NCBI GenBank assembly: GCA_024697545.1
Contig: JAILFN010000027.1
Location: forward strand, 32,313 to 96,312
DNA from: Ruminococcus sp.
GTDB lineage: Bacteria > Bacillota > Clostridia > Oscillospirales > Ruminococcaceae
Length of the DNA stretch: 64,000 bases
Reading direction: 5' to 3'
Position 1 is the stretch's first letter; every line of letters starts with the position of its first letter. Shown here piece by piece: positions 53,140-61,233 of the stretch. Position numbers and translations under genes: made by a program. A model generated the notes under the pieces. It ran no database searches. It was given only the letters and a program-made list of their open reading frames with translations, and was not told where the DNA came from.

Positions 53140-53679
53140 ATGAAAAAGACAAAGATCCTCAGCGCTCTTATCGCGCTGACAATGGCGGCTTCAATGTCGC
53201 TCACAGCCTGCGGAAACAAGATCGAGGAGTCGGACGGCAGCGATGCTCAGACTACCGCGGCACAGACCGACGCTCAGGGCGGCGAGACTGCACCCGTTGA
53301 AGCAAGAGCCGAGGCTTCCGTTTATGCCGATGATCTGTTCAACGGCATAACCTATGTAGACCAGCTCGGCGAGATCGCGCCCGAGATGGTGGAGAAGCTC
53401 TACGGCATCTCCCCCGACAAGTACACGAACGGAAAGGTATATGTAGGCGGTGTTGCCACCGTTGAGGAGATTGCCTGTTTCGACGCCGTTGACGAGGCTG
53501 CCGCAGGCGAGATAAAGTCCGCACTTGAAGCGCGCATCGAGGCTCAGAAGAAGGCTGTCGAGGACTACAACCCCGCCGAGCTCCCCAAGCTCAACGACCC
53601 CGTTCTCGTAACTTACGGCAATTCCGTATATATGTGCCTGAGCAACGACAACGGCAAGGCTAAGGAGATCATTGGCTGA
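53140..53679 (+). CDS. DUF4358 family lipoprotein
   Basis: A 179-residue lipoprotein with lipobox LTAC (Cys24), a Gln/Thr/Ala-rich linker and a domain typical of DUF4358 (GEIAPEMVEKLYGI, KVYVGGVATVEEIACFDA, SVYMCLSNDNGKA). The function is unknown; it is often beside MBOAT genes in Clostridia. Its stop overlaps the MBOAT start by one base (TGATG), so both are translated together. The start follows GGAAAGGAAAG. Confidence 0.85.
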   Translation: MKKTKILSALIALTMAASMSLTACGNKIEESDGSDAQTTAAQTDAQGGETAPVEARAEASVYADDLFNGITYVDQLGEIAPEMVEKLYGISPDKYTNGKVYVGGVATVEEIACFDAVDEAAAGEIKSALEARIEAQKKAVEDYNPAELPKLNDPVLVTYGNSVYMCLSNDNGKAKEIIG

Positions 53680-55088
53680 TGGTCTTCTCAAGCATGGTCT
53701 TTCTGTTCGCATTTGTCCCTGCGGTGTTCCTGCTGTACTTTTTAGTGCCGCAGAGATTCAAGAACCTTGTGCTGTTTATCGTCAGCCTGTTCTTTTACGC
53801 ATGGGGCGAGCCGAGGTATATCCTGCTAATGCTCGCGTCTATCGGCGCGGCTTACGCCACGGGGCTCTTCGCGGACAAAAAGAAATACGGCAAAGGCAGG
53901 GCGACGCTCGCCGCCGTCATCGCCGTAGTATGGAACATCGGGCTGCTGCTTTACTTCAAGTACTCCGATTTCTTTGTCACCAACATAAACAGCATAGCGG
54001 GCACTCAGCTGACTCTGCCGGGGCTGGCACTTCCGATAGGCATATCCTTTTACAGCTTTCAGTCGCTTTCATACGTCATCGACGTATACCGCGGCGAGGT
54101 AAAGCCGCAGAGGAATTTCATAACTCTCGGGACTTACGTTGCGCTGTTCCCGCAGCTTGTGGCGGGTCCTATCGTAAGGTACAAGGACATCGAGCGGCAG
54201 CTTGTCAGCCGAAAGCTCAATATGCAGCAGTTCGCTTCGGGTGCCAAGCGGTTCGCCGTCGGGCTTGCGAAAAAAGCGCTGCTCGCGAACAACATATACA
54301 TACTCTTCAACGAGATAAACGCGGCACCGCAGAAGGATCTCAGCGTCACGGCGGTGTGGCTGGCGGCGATCGCCTATACCTTCCAGATATACTTTGATTT
54401 CAGCGGCTACTCCGACATGGCTATCGGCATGGGCAGGATGCTGGGGTTTGAGTTCCTTGAGAACTTTGACTACCCTTACATCTCAAAGTCCGTCACCGAA
54501 TTCTGGAGGCGCTGGCATATGTCCCTCTCCTCATGGTTCAGGGATTATGTTTACATACCCCTTGGCGGCAACCGAAAGGGCAAGGCAAGACAGTGCCTGA
54601 ACATACTTATAGTATGGTGCCTGACGGGCTTCTGGCACGGCGCCAACTGGAACTTCCTGATGTGGGGTCTTTACTTCGGCATCGGGCTGCTGGTCGAAAA
54701 GCTGCTGCTCAAAAAGCTGCTGGACAAGCTGCCTGCGGCGGTGCAGCATATATATGCGCTGTTTCTTATAGTCATGGGCTGGGAGATATTCGCTTACGAA
54801 GACACTTCGCAGCTGATACTCAACATAAAGCGTATGTTCGGCGCGGGCGGGCTTCCCCTGTGGAGCGCTCAGACGGGCTCGTGGCTCATGCAGTATATGC
54901 CGCTCATCGCAGTGCTCATACTCGGCTCCACTCCCCTTATATTCAAGCTCGGAAGAACGCTTGACCGCAAGTGTGAGACAGCATACCAGCTCATAATAGA
55001 ACCCGTATGCACGGCGGCTATGCTGTTTTTCTCGGCGGCGTATCTTGCTTCAAGCGCCTTCAACCCGTTTTTGTATTTCAGATTCTGA
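53679..55088 (+). CDS. MBOAT-family O-acyltransferase (AlgI/DltB-like)
   Basis: A 469-residue polytopic membrane enzyme moving an acyl (usually acetyl) group across the membrane for modification of exported polysaccharide. ALPIGISFYSFQSLSYVIDV, LFPQLVAGPIVRY, YDFSGYSDMAIG-like FDFSGYSDMAIGMGRMLGF, WRRWHMSLSSWFRDYVYIPLGG and the catalytic-His motif LTGFWHGANWNF are all present. About ten hydrophobic segments. It is followed 15 bases later by a DHHW protein. Acceptor unknown. Confidence 0.94.
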   Translation: MVFSSMVFLFAFVPAVFLLYFLVPQRFKNLVLFIVSLFFYAWGEPRYILLMLASIGAAYATGLFADKKKYGKGRATLAAVIAVVWNIGLLLYFKYSDFFVTNINSIAGTQLTLPGLALPIGISFYSFQSLSYVIDVYRGEVKPQRNFITLGTYVALFPQLVAGPIVRYKDIERQLVSRKLNMQQFASGAKRFAVGLAKKALLANNIYILFNEINAAPQKDLSVTAVWLAAIAYTFQIYFDFSGYSDMAIGMGRMLGFEFLENFDYPYISKSVTEFWRRWHMSLSSWFRDYVYIPLGGNRKGKARQCLNILIVWCLTGFWHGANWNFLMWGLYFGIGLLVEKLLLKKLLDKLPAAVQHIYALFLIVMGWEIFAYEDTSQLILNIKRMFGAGGLPLWSAQTGSWLMQYMPLIAVLILGSTPLIFKLGRTLDRKCETAYQLIIEPVCTAAMLFFSAAYLASSAFNPFLYFRF

Positions 55089-55103
55089 GGAGGCGGCTAA
55101 GAT

Positions 55104-56273
55104 ATGATAAAAAAGGACATTAAACGCTCGACAGCCGCCTGCATCATAATGGCGGTGATATTCATCGGGTTCATAGCGCTGTTCACGCTCGGGACGATGT
55201 TTTCGGCGGACAGGAAGTTTTCCGAGATGGAGAACCGTTTGCTGGCGCAAAAGCCCGCCCTGAGCTTTTCTTCGATATTCGTAAAGAAGGGCGAAAAGAC
55301 CTACATGGACAAGCTGGAGGAATATATGTCCGACCAGATATTCATGAAGGACTACATGATGTCGGTCAAGACCGAATGCGATTACTTTTCGGGCAAGACC
55401 TATCAGAACGGCTTATACTTCTCAAAGGGCGGTTTCCTGCTGCAAAAGTACAGCGAGAACACCCCGATGATCGACAAGAATGTAAGCTGCATCAATGACT
55501 TTGCTTCAAACGTTTCGGTGCCTGTTGACTTTATACTCGCGCCCAACAGCATATGCGTAAACGCCGACAGGCTGCCTGCGGGCGCACTGACCGACGACCA
55601 GCGCAAAACCACAGAAAGGGTACGCGGCGAGCTTGCTGCAAACGTCAGCCTTTACGACCCCTGCGACCTGCTGACCGACTTGCAGACAAACCAAAACATC
55701 AACACCTACTACAAGACCGACCACCACTGGACGGCAGGCGCTGCCCGCGCGGTATGTGACGGCTGGCTGCAAAGCATAGGCATGGAGGCAACCGATGCCG
55801 ACTACACCCTCAACAAGGTGAGCGATTTCTACGGCACCTTCTACTCGAAAGCGCCCGCGCATTTCATACAGCCCGATGAATTCAGCTACTACACCAACAA
55901 CTCGGGGCAGTATGAAGTGTTCTATCAGGCAGAGAACAAATATGTATACTCGATGATAGACGACAGCTTTCTGAAGAAAAAGGACAAGTATGCCTCCTTC
56001 TTCGGCGGCAACTTCGCGCAGATGAAGATACGCCGCACCAACGATCCCGAGGGCGATAAAAAGCCTAAGATACTCGTCATCAAGGACTCCTACGCGAACT
56101 CGCTCATACCCTTCCTTGCCGACAGGTTCTCGGAGGTATATGTCGTTGACCTCAGATACTACCACACGGGTCTGGTGAGCGATATAGTCAAGGAAAACGG
56201 CATAAACAGAGTGCTGCTCTGCTACAACGTGGATTTCCTGAACGAAGATCAGAATTTCATCTGGCTCGGCTAA
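55104..56273 (+). CDS. DHHW/AlgX-J-like extracytoplasmic protein
   Basis: A 389-residue type II membrane protein: one helix at residues 12-32, then an SGNH-like domain with the DHHW motif (TDHHWT, Asp206-His207-His208) and the nucleophile Ser329 in VIKDSYANSLIPFLADRF. This circularly arranged catalytic layout matches AlgJ/AlgX, which accept acetyl groups from MBOAT AlgI and pass them to polysaccharide. It closes the operon, before a strong terminator. Confidence 0.9.
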   Translation: MIKKDIKRSTAACIIMAVIFIGFIALFTLGTMFSADRKFSEMENRLLAQKPALSFSSIFVKKGEKTYMDKLEEYMSDQIFMKDYMMSVKTECDYFSGKTYQNGLYFSKGGFLLQKYSENTPMIDKNVSCINDFASNVSVPVDFILAPNSICVNADRLPAGALTDDQRKTTERVRGELAANVSLYDPCDLLTDLQTNQNINTYYKTDHHWTAGAARAVCDGWLQSIGMEATDADYTLNKVSDFYGTFYSKAPAHFIQPDEFSYYTNNSGQYEVFYQAENKYVYSMIDDSFLKKKDKYASFFGGNFAQMKIRRTNDPEGDKKPKILVIKDSYANSLIPFLADRFSEVYVVDLRYYHTGLVSDIVKENGINRVLLCYNVDFLNEDQNFIWLG

Positions 56274-56316
56274 GGCAGATCGACGGGACGTTTTCAAAAA
56301 CAAAACAAGTGATACT

Positions 56317-56357
56317 ATCCCGAAATGCACCATTTGCGGAGCATTTCGGGATATTTT
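56317..56357 (+). terminator. Terminator of the O-acetylation operon
   Basis: ATCCCGAAATGC (56317-56328) pairs perfectly with GCATTTCGGGAT (56341-56352) and is followed by ATTTTTAT. Confidence 0.9.
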
Positions 56358-56427
56358 TATGCCATAACGCGCCGTGGCGTGCAACAGGGAGCTTTGCGGG
56401 CGTTTGAAAATTCATGCCTTTTGCGAA

Positions 56428-56456
56428 TTTACAAACGGGTATTTTTGCTGTATGCT
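56428..56456 (+). promoter_or_regulatory. Promoter of the phage-derived cassette
   Basis: TTTACA (56428-56433), 17 bases, TATGCT (56451-56456), 38 bases before the first gene. Confidence 0.6.
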
Positions 56457-56493
56457 GAAGATGAAGGGCAGGGATTAACAGAAAGGTGTGAAG

Positions 56494-57135
56494 ATGAATA
56501 CTATGAATGGAACGACCGAACTGACCGCCGAGCTGTCATGCGGCAGCGCTCCCGCGCTTATATTCGCAAAGCAGGGCGACGAGGATTCACGTTATGTAAG
56601 TGTGCGTTTTCTGTTCGCGGGAAAAGATTTCCCTTTAGACGAAACAGCGCACACCGAGATACGGATCCAAAAGCCCGACGGCACGGTGACGGTAAACGAC
56701 GGCAGCATAGGAGAGGACGGGACGGCAGTCTATCCTCTTTCTCCGCAGAGCCTTACGGCTGCGGGCGAGGGCAAGGCGGACTTTTTGCTGTTCGGCGAGA
56801 ATGATGAGCTTATCTCTACCGTCCCCGCAAGGCTTGTCATAACCCCCGCGCCCGTGGGCGACGAAGCGATAGAATCTATAAGCGAGTACCGCGCGTTCGT
56901 CAGAGATATCACGGACATAAAGTCCGCGATAATCATATTGCAGCAGACAGACGGCGAGCTTGCGAGGGACTTAAATTCGGTGAACACGAGCCTCGGGCGG
57001 GCGATAGCTTCGCTGAACGACAGGCTCGGGGATCTGAGCTTTATGGCACTCACCGAATCCGAATACGCAGCCCTCGACCCGAAGGACCCCGACACCCTCT
57101 ACATCGTGACGGCTGACGAGGAGGTGGGCGAATGA
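56494..57135 (+). CDS. Phage baseplate upper protein (BppU)-like
   Basis: A 213-residue protein. The N-terminal about 115 residues (RYVSVRFLFAGKDFPLDETAHTEIRIQKPDG, EDGTAVYPLSPQSL, ADFLLFGENDELISTVPARLVI in pieces) match the BppU/DUF2479 N-domain that anchors tail fibres to baseplates. A helical stalk (ISEYRAFVRDITDIKSAI, LARDLNSVNTSLGRAIASLNDRLGDL) is followed by the phage tail motif LTESEYAALDPKDPDTLYIVT. The ATG at 56494 has AAAGG seven bases upstream. The next gene overlaps by four bases. Confidence 0.82.
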   Translation: MNTMNGTTELTAELSCGSAPALIFAKQGDEDSRYVSVRFLFAGKDFPLDETAHTEIRIQKPDGTVTVNDGSIGEDGTAVYPLSPQSLTAAGEGKADFLLFGENDELISTVPARLVITPAPVGDEAIESISEYRAFVRDITDIKSAIIILQQTDGELARDLNSVNTSLGRAIASLNDRLGDLSFMALTESEYAALDPKDPDTLYIVTADEEVGE

Positions 57136-57959
57136 GCGGCGTTAACTTAGGCTCGTCGCCTGCAATGCTTTACCTCGGCGAGATCCCCATCTCGACAGGC
57201 GGCGGCACCATCCTCCCCAAAACCATCACGGAGAACGGCACATACAACGCAAGCGCGGACAGCGCGGACGGATACAGCCCCGTGACCGTCAATGTCCCGC
57301 AGCCCGCGGTAACAACGGCAACGGCGGCGGCTGACCTGACGGGGTACAGCGGGAATCCTGACCTCGGAAACGGCTTTGAAGTTACAACTTCAGGCGGCAG
57401 CGGCACGATTGCCGTTGACAGCGAAACAATTGGCGGCGTGACATATAACGGACTCCGAATCAGCGGCGGCACCACGATACGGAATAAGAAGAATTTTGGC
57501 AAAATGTCAACACTGGAAATCGAATTTATCGTCGATTCGTTCGTTTCAGGTGCCAACCGTTTAATTTCTACGGGCGGTTATAACTATGATTTTAGTGTGT
57601 ACACTGGAGACGATGATTATTTACACTATGTGGCAGCTGACTATCATCAAATACTTGACCCAAACGTATATCGTTCGCCGTATGGTGACGGTAACTGTAC
57701 AGACAACGGAATAACGAAAGCGTCGTTGATTGGGGCGGTAACGAATATTAGATTTATCGACGACGGCACATATACAACCCTATACGTCAATGATGTTGCA
57801 AAAGTTAGTTGGCAAACAGGCTATGCAAACAATAGCTTTTTCCTGTACGGTCTTAACGTCGGAGCAAACGGCGCGGGCGGCGCGGATATGCTGATAACTA
57901 AGTTACGATGGACGGCGGACGGCATTGAGTACGACGGGCGGAACTGGGTGCCTGTGTGA
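57132..57959 (+). CDS. Phage tail/receptor-binding-like protein
   Basis: A 275-residue protein. The N-terminal tag TITENGTYNASADSADGYSPVTVNVP is common in Firmicute phage tail and adhesin proteins. The rest (about 80-275) is a beta-rich domain with a jelly-roll/LamG-like alternation of strands, ending IEYDGRNWVPV, and probably binds a surface ligand. Bases from about 57420 to 57890 are noticeably more A/T-rich and use different codons from the flanks, suggesting recent exchange of the binding domain. Confidence 0.75.
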   Translation: MSGVNLGSSPAMLYLGEIPISTGGGTILPKTITENGTYNASADSADGYSPVTVNVPQPAVTTATAAADLTGYSGNPDLGNGFEVTTSGGSGTIAVDSETIGGVTYNGLRISGGTTIRNKKNFGKMSTLEIEFIVDSFVSGANRLISTGGYNYDFSVYTGDDDYLHYVAADYHQILDPNVYRSPYGDGNCTDNGITKASLIGAVTNIRFIDDGTYTTLYVNDVAKVSWQTGYANNSFFLYGLNVGANGAGGADMLITKLRWTADGIEYDGRNWVPV

Positions 57960-57995
57960 GGGGGTGAGCGTTCATGACAGAAAGGAGAGTGATCG

Positions 57996-58871
57996 ATGAT
58001 GCCGGAGAAAAAAGGCGTGGACATCTCGATGTATCAGGGAGAGCCGGATTTTGCGCGGCTTTCAAAAAGCGTGGACTTTGTGGTGATCCGTGCGGGCTAC
58101 GGGAGGTATCTCTCGCAGACGGACAGCTCTTTTGAGCGAAACTACGCGGGCTGCAAAAACCACGGCATACCCGTGGGTGCTTACTGGTTCAGCTATGCGA
58201 CCACCGCCGATGAAGCGCGGCTGGAAGCCAAAGCCTGCATCGCGGCTGTCAGCGGCAAAAGATTTGAATACCCCATATACTATGACGTTGAAGGCAGATC
58301 TCTGGTGGGCAGAGCAAAAGTCTCGGCGATGTGCGAAGCTTTCTGCACCGAGCTTGAACGGGCGGGGTATTTTGCGGGCATATACATGAGCCGAAGCCCC
58401 GCACAGACGATGCTGACGAAAGATATCACAAAAAGGTATGCACTATGGCTGGCTGAATACGGCAGCAGCCTTAACTGGACGGGCAGCGTGGGTATGTGGC
58501 AGAACAGCTCTGTCGGAAGAGTTGCGGGGATCGAGGGAAACGTTGACACCGATATCTGCTACATCGACTACCCCGAGCTGATAAAGCAAGCGGGGCTGAA
58601 CGGCTACGGCAAGCCCGATAAAAAGACCCTCGACACCGAGGGCTTCAGGCGCGGCGACCGCGGGCTCGGGGTGTATGCTTTAAAGCAGCTGCTGGGACTT
58701 GCCGATAAGGCAGGTATCATCAACGCTTCACTCGCGGACGACGGCGGGTTCGGCAGCGGCACGGAGCGTGCGGTGAACGACCTGCTCGAAAAGCTCGGCT
58801 GCAAACCGAACGGCATCGCGGGGGAGGCTCTCATCAAAAAACTCGGTGATATCCTGGGAAAAAGGCTCTGA
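57996..58871 (+). CDS. GH25 lysozyme with C-terminal binding domain
   Basis: A 291-residue muramidase. KGVDISMYQGEPDF carries the first catalytic Asp, FVVIRAGYG and YPIYYDVEG the conserved Asp-Glu pair, and DTDICYIDYPEL closes the GH25 barrel near residue 195. The remainder (GFRRGDRGLGVYALKQLLGL, GGFGSGTERAVNDLLEKLG) is a peptidoglycan-binding PGB-type helical domain. There is no signal peptide, as in phage endolysins. It follows the tail-like gene by 36 bases and is followed by a strong terminator. It would cleave the bacterium's own type of wall. Confidence 0.9.
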   Translation: MMPEKKGVDISMYQGEPDFARLSKSVDFVVIRAGYGRYLSQTDSSFERNYAGCKNHGIPVGAYWFSYATTADEARLEAKACIAAVSGKRFEYPIYYDVEGRSLVGRAKVSAMCEAFCTELERAGYFAGIYMSRSPAQTMLTKDITKRYALWLAEYGSSLNWTGSVGMWQNSSVGRVAGIEGNVDTDICYIDYPELIKQAGLNGYGKPDKKTLDTEGFRRGDRGLGVYALKQLLGLADKAGIINASLADDGGFGSGTERAVNDLLEKLGCKPNGIAGEALIKKLGDILGKRL

Positions 58872-58876
58872 CACGG

Positions 58877-58908
58877 GGGCTGCTGCATTCGGTGCGGCAG
58901 CCCTTTTT
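58877..58908 (+). terminator. Terminator of the phage-derived cassette
   Basis: GGGCTGC (58877-58883) pairs with GCAGCCC (58897-58903), followed by T5. Confidence 0.9.
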
Positions 58909-59019
58909 GTCACAGGCTGTAAGCGTTCTGTAATCGTCACCGCCCCGCTTTATCCGCTTTGTAAGCTAAGTTTCACCGTTCTATCAACTTCGCCAAACGA
59001 TTTTTACACATTCTGCCCT

Positions 59020-59063
59020 TATAATGGTGGTAAGCGAAAATACCGCGCCCTTTCGCGGTTTTT
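59020..59063 (+). promoter_or_regulatory. -10 element and leader hairpin of the SH3b gene
   Basis: TATAAT (59020-59025) without a clear -35 at 17 bases. The leader then forms ACCGCG (59042-59047) with CGCGGT (59054-59059) followed by T5, a terminator-like structure before the gene. Confidence 0.45.
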
Positions 59064-59112
59064 CCATGGGGAAGTGTGAAGAATATGAAAAATCATAAGG
59101 GGAAGTGATCCA

Positions 59113-60012
59113 ATGATCTGTAACAATTGCGGAAGAGAATGTTCGGGCAGTCTGAGATACTGCCGTCTCTGCGGCGCAGACCTTATGGCGCAGAACACCG
59201 CGACAAAGGAATTCCCGCCGTTTTCGGAGAAGACGGACAGTCCCGCACCCGCAAAAGAAAAGGGCTCCGTCAGCCCGGGCATATATAAATTCCTCTGCGT
59301 ATGTATGGGACTTTGCCTTATATCCGGCTCGGTACTCTGGGCGGCACTGTTTCTGCGCGACAGGATAGATTCTCCCGTATACGGAGAGCAGGCTGTGCCC
59401 GTAAGCAATGAGCCCGCCGAAACAGAGGTCACCAAAAAGAAGGAGACCACCACCACTACCACAACGACGACCACAACTACCACCACGACAACGACCGACC
59501 CGTACAAGCAGACCGTAGAGCCTGAGATGATAGACGATTACGGCACCATGTATGTCATAGCCGACGAGCTTCTGATGAGGATAGGTCCCGGCTATGATTA
59601 CGAAAGGCTCGAAAACACCATTCCGAACGGCACGGCGCTCAGCATTCAGGCGGAGCAGATAGACCCCAAATCGGGCGAGTCATGGTGCTATGTCAGCTTC
59701 GGCATGGCTGAGGGCTGGGTGAGCAAGAGCTTTCTTTCACTCAACAACCCGACAGTTGCAGTCGTACTGCCCGATGAATACTACTACGACTTCCAGCGTG
59801 AGACAGTTTCTGTCATTCGCGACGGCGGATTAAAGTTATACTCAGGTCCCGGCACGAGCTACGATGTGATAGATCAGCTTGATGAGGGCGACAGCCTCAC
59901 CAAGGAGGGCTACAACTATTTCAGCGTCAAGTGGGTATATGTGAGCTGCGGCGACAAATACGGCTGGGTACAGACCTACGACGGCGACTGGCTGAATCCT
60001 ACTATTGAGTAA
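59113..60012 (+). CDS. Zinc-ribbon, membrane-anchored protein with poly-Thr linker and two SH3b domains
   Basis: A 299-residue protein. A cytoplasmic zinc ribbon (Cys3, Cys6, Cys17, Cys20), a membrane helix (about 58-80), an extracytoplasmic linker with 17 consecutive threonines (112-128), and two bacterial SH3-like domains follow (about 145-195 and 220-295), each with a GPGYDYERL / GPGTSYDVI motif. Such domains bind cell-wall peptides. The Thr run is likely O-glycosylated or rod-like. The role may be wall sensing; no partner is identified. It is transcribed alone. Confidence 0.85.
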   Translation: MICNNCGRECSGSLRYCRLCGADLMAQNTATKEFPPFSEKTDSPAPAKEKGSVSPGIYKFLCVCMGLCLISGSVLWAALFLRDRIDSPVYGEQAVPVSNEPAETEVTKKKETTTTTTTTTTTTTTTTTDPYKQTVEPEMIDDYGTMYVIADELLMRIGPGYDYERLENTIPNGTALSIQAEQIDPKSGESWCYVSFGMAEGWVSKSFLSLNNPTVAVVLPDEYYYDFQRETVSVIRDGGLKLYSGPGTSYDVIDQLDEGDSLTKEGYNYFSVKWVYVSCGDKYGWVQTYDGDWLNPTIE

Positions 60013-60049
60013 GCGACATTTTTCATATAACGACACCTACACACCGATC

Positions 60050-60080
60050 GGCGGGATACTCTCCCGCCGTTTCGGTTTTT
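60050..60080 (+). terminator. Terminator of the SH3b gene
   Basis: GGCGGGA (60050-60056) pairs with TCCCGCC (60062-60068), followed by GTTTCGGTTTTT. Confidence 0.7.
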
Positions 60081-60088
60081 ACGGCAGA

Positions 60089-60117
60089 TTGACAATACCG
60101 TGAGGATATGCTATAAT
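60089..60117 (+). promoter_or_regulatory. Perfect-consensus promoter of the DUF4236 gene
   Basis: TTGACA (60089-60094), 17 bases, TATAAT (60112-60117) with TGC before the -10. Confidence 0.92.
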
Positions 60118-60156
60118 TACAGCATAAAACATCGGCAACACAGGAGGGATATCATC

Positions 60157-61164
60157 ATGGGACTCAATTTCAGAAAATCAGTAAGTCTCGGCAAGGGGCT
60201 GAGGCTCAACCTTTCCAAGTCGGGTGTCGGCGCGAGCTGGGGCATACCCGGGTTCCGCGTTTCAAAGACGGCAACGGGGCAGACCCGCACCACGGTAGGC
60301 ATACCCGGCTCGGGGCTTTCATACACCAACACCATCGGCAGCAAGTCCAAAAAGGCTGCAAAGACCAAAGCCAAAGCCGAAAAGCCCGCAAAGGAAAAGC
60401 CTGCAAAGACTGCACCAGCTGAGGAAAGACCTTCGAGGATCTCCCGCCTGCGGGAGGAAACGGCGGCAGCCGTACCCGTCAGCACCTCTACGGGGCGTGC
60501 GGTGCCTGTGGGCGGCTCGGGCAGGGCTGTGCCAATGTCGGCAGGCGGCAGAGCAGAAACATCGGCTCCCGTCCGCAGCCCGCTTTCGCACGAGCGTCTT
60601 AAAACCATACACCGCAGCACCGACGAAGCCATCGACTGGAACGAGATAGCTTCAAGCTCGACACCCACCGATGATGCATACGACCCCGAGCTCTGGGACT
60701 ACTGCCACAGGGTATCGGCGGGGATACTCAAGGGCGACATCGACACATACCTACAGGTGATACAGGATCTGAACCCTTACGACGACCTGCTCGATCTCGG
60801 CGGGGGATTTGAGTTCGGCACCGATTCGCCTATGTCAATGACCATTGAGTTCACCGCCCGCACCGACGAGGTCATGCCCGACCCAAAAAGCATGGACAAG
60901 AAGGAATACTTCGACCTTTTGCAGGACTACATATGCTCGGTTACGATACGCGCGGCGCGTGACACCTTTGCGCTGCTGCCCGTAAACTTTGTTACGGTCA
61001 ATGCCGTGGACGGCGGCAGTACGGTACTTTCGGTGACCTTTGATCGCCCGAATTTTCAGCGGCTGCGGTTTGGTATGTCAGACCCTTCGGATCTGATCGA
61101 AGGCTTTGAGCACAACATGAAGTTTTCATCGGGCAGAGGATTTTCACCCGTGAAGGAGCTTTAA
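60157..61164 (+). CDS. DUF4236 domain protein
   Basis: A 335-residue protein. The first about 55 residues (GLNFRKSVSLGKGLRLNLSKSGVGAS, TTVGIPGSGLSYT in pieces) are the DUF4236 motif found in many bacterial proteins of unknown role. A lysine/alanine-rich linker and a Pro/Ser/Gly linker (about 60-150) lead to a C-terminal alpha/beta domain (about 175-335) without a recognised family. There is no signal peptide. The start at 60157 has CAGGAGG upstream. Confidence 0.85.
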   Translation: MGLNFRKSVSLGKGLRLNLSKSGVGASWGIPGFRVSKTATGQTRTTVGIPGSGLSYTNTIGSKSKKAAKTKAKAEKPAKEKPAKTAPAEERPSRISRLREETAAAVPVSTSTGRAVPVGGSGRAVPMSAGGRAETSAPVRSPLSHERLKTIHRSTDEAIDWNEIASSSTPTDDAYDPELWDYCHRVSAGILKGDIDTYLQVIQDLNPYDDLLDLGGGFEFGTDSPMSMTIEFTARTDEVMPDPKSMDKKEYFDLLQDYICSVTIRAARDTFALLPVNFVTVNAVDGGSTVLSVTFDRPNFQRLRFGMSDPSDLIEGFEHNMKFSSGRGFSPVKEL

Positions 61165-61196
61165 GCAAGTCAAGGAGTTTTTTGTTGCATTAAGCA

Positions 61197-61230
61197 AAAA
61201 GACGGCAGGTCTTATGCCTTGCCGTCTTTT
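61197..61230. terminator. Bidirectional terminator between the DUF4236 and anti-sigma genes
   Basis: AAAAGACGGC pairs with GCCGTCTTTT, with an inner AGG/CCT. T runs occur on both strands and serve the two convergent genes. Confidence 0.8.
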
Positions 61231-61233
61231 GTT

